6,126 bases of DNA from WJMB01 sp964581465 (lineage in GTDB: Bacteria > RBG-13-66-14): positions 1 through 6,126 of the forward strand of contig CAZOOP010000074.1 of NCBI GenBank assembly GCA_964581465.1, in the 5' to 3' direction. Every line of letters starts with the position of its first letter. The stretch's first letter is position 1. The translations under genes were made by a program, and so were the position numbers. Below, one piece after another: positions 5,268-6,126 of this stretch. Below the pieces are notes generated by a model, which saw only the letters and a program-made list of their open reading frames with translations, was not told where the DNA came from and ran no database searches.

Positions 5268-6059
5268 GGCAGCATGTAACCTGATCGGACCAATTGAGCG
5301 GTGCATCCCGCAGGTAGTCGAGACCGTTGTCGTCGTCGCGGTGGTTGAATCGAAACGACCTTTCTCTGATACTTCTCTGATAAAGAGCCTGTCGTTACGT
5401 ATGAAACCGCCGTTGTTAGCTTATCACCGTCGCTTGCCGTAGCCCCGGCAGCTATCGAGGCCGTTGATATGCACTTTGCCATCGACCAGGGTCTTGTCGT
5501 GGTTGATGCGCCTGTGGTGGAAGCCGTTGAGTGACAGCCTGTTATAGGCTTTCCAGCCGTCGGTGTTGACGATCGAGTCCAGCAGGTGCTTCTCGCTACA
5601 GTTGGGCGGCAGGATGACCGCACCTCGCCGCCCCGCTTGAGCAGCCCGAAGACGGGGGTCTTGCCGCCGGCGCCCCGGCCTCGCTTTCCTTTACGATGGC
5701 CGCCGAAGTAGGACTCGTCGATCTCGATGTGCTTATAGAATGTGTCTCTCGAGCTTCTCCAGCTCGGCCTCGCGATCGGCGGCGATGCGCTCGCGAATGA
5801 TACGATAATACTTGGCGACCGTATTGGGATGGACGCCGACCTTTTTGGCCGCTCGGGCCGCGGTTACTTCAAGCCAAAACAGCTCGGCGATCAATTCACG
5901 CTTTTCTTCTGAAAGCCCACGGCGAGCCGGTTTATAGTTAAAGCGTTTTCTACAGCGCTTGCACATCCGCCGACCGTCACCTAACCTGTTGTGATAGCGA
6001 TAGTTACACTTCGGACACTTGACGTGCCTGTCGGGATTACTCTTTAAGCCTTCTGCCAC
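5268..6059 (-). pseudogene. IS1595-family transposase, broken by frameshifts and stops
   Basis: The likely start is the GTG at 6059 (VAEGLKSNPD) with AGGAGG four bases before it. Frame 1 gives a zinc ribbon (CPKC then CKRC) and a helix-turn-helix (AARAAKKVGVHPNTVAKYYRI), stopping at 5733. A one-base shift near 5740 opens FYKHIEIDESYFGGHRKGKR, the first catalytic Asp region. A second shift near 5618 leads to VILPPNCSEKHLLDSIVNTD with the second Asp. INGLDSCRGYGKRR follows and ends at tandem TGA TAA codons (stop at 5424-5426). Beyond them an 11-base tandem duplication (TATCAGAGAAG) shifts the frame again, and the C-terminal NHRDDDN and NWSDQVT remain as relics. With two shifts and two stops it is not expected to yield functional transposase, although sequencing error near the shifts cannot be excluded. 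Confidence 0.78.
5427..5469. repeat. 43-bp block identical to 2644-2686
   Basis: Second copy of the perfectly conserved block, immediately before the tandem TGA TAA stops of the broken transposase on the minus strand. Confidence 0.85.
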
Positions 6060-6126
6060 ATCGCCTCCTTTACTTGTGGCAGGATAGCATCCCGGTAACT
6101 CTCGTGACTGCAAGATTATCACGATA

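Larger units (their letters stand above)
5268..6126 (-). mobile_element. IS1595-family element, degenerate, right end outside the window
   Basis: The left end at 5268-5291 shares CATGTAACCTGATCGGACCA exactly with the left end of the 552-bp element, in the same orientation. The region beyond encodes, on the minus strand, a transposase in several frames up to a GTG at 6059. In the other two copies the right tip lies 97 bases past this GTG, so here it should lie near 6156, about 30 bases beyond the window. The whole element would then be about 890 bp, close to the usual IS1595 size. The 8 bases left of it are TTCTCTAA, which the missing flank can be tested against. Confidence 0.75.

Noticed and set aside
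1..6126. CRISPR array, tRNA or rRNA gene
   Set aside because: No regularly spaced short repeats, no cloverleaf and no rRNA-like conserved stretch were recognised. The repeats found are IS ends.

Overview
The window comes from a bacterial genome. It has compact genes, Shine-Dalgarno-led starts including two GTG starts, an intrinsic terminator and insertion sequences of a bacterial family. The conserved genes are strongly GC-biased at third codon positions, while the sequence around the mobile elements is visibly more AT-rich. I cannot name the organism from this window.

Layout. Positions 1-245 hold a possible partial minus-strand reading frame that leaves the window at the left edge, plus a GC-rich hairpin. 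Positions 246-1750 are a two-gene operon, an ABC ATPase overlapping its membrane partner by 10 bases. It matches the FetA/FetB (YbbL/YbbM, UPF0014) metal exporter. Positions 1964-2380 encode a small cysteine-rich protein whose second half looks like a V4R/DUF6144-type domain. Positions 2442-3575 are a mobile-element hotspot made of several miniature relatives of an IS1595-family element. One is complete (2510-3061), with terminal inverted repeats and an 8-bp target duplication. Positions 3632-4807 encode a minus-strand nitronate monooxygenase/2-nitropropane dioxygenase-family flavoprotein, with its own candidate promoter (4963-4991), a leader of about 150 nt and an intrinsic terminator (3576-3607). 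From 5268 to the right edge lies a longer, broken IS1595-family copy in the same orientation as the one at 2510-3061.

How it fits together. FetA energises FetB for export of iron or a related metal, and the overlap suggests coupled translation. The flavoenzyme is an independent unit flanked on both sides by directly repeated IS relatives, a composite-transposon-like layout. None of the transposase copies here can encode a full protein in one frame. Any mobility would therefore need a transposase supplied from elsewhere. The most interesting signal is this family of degenerate IS derivatives: conserved ends, a conserved end-to-start-codon spacing, and one perfectly conserved 43-bp internal block in otherwise diverged copies.
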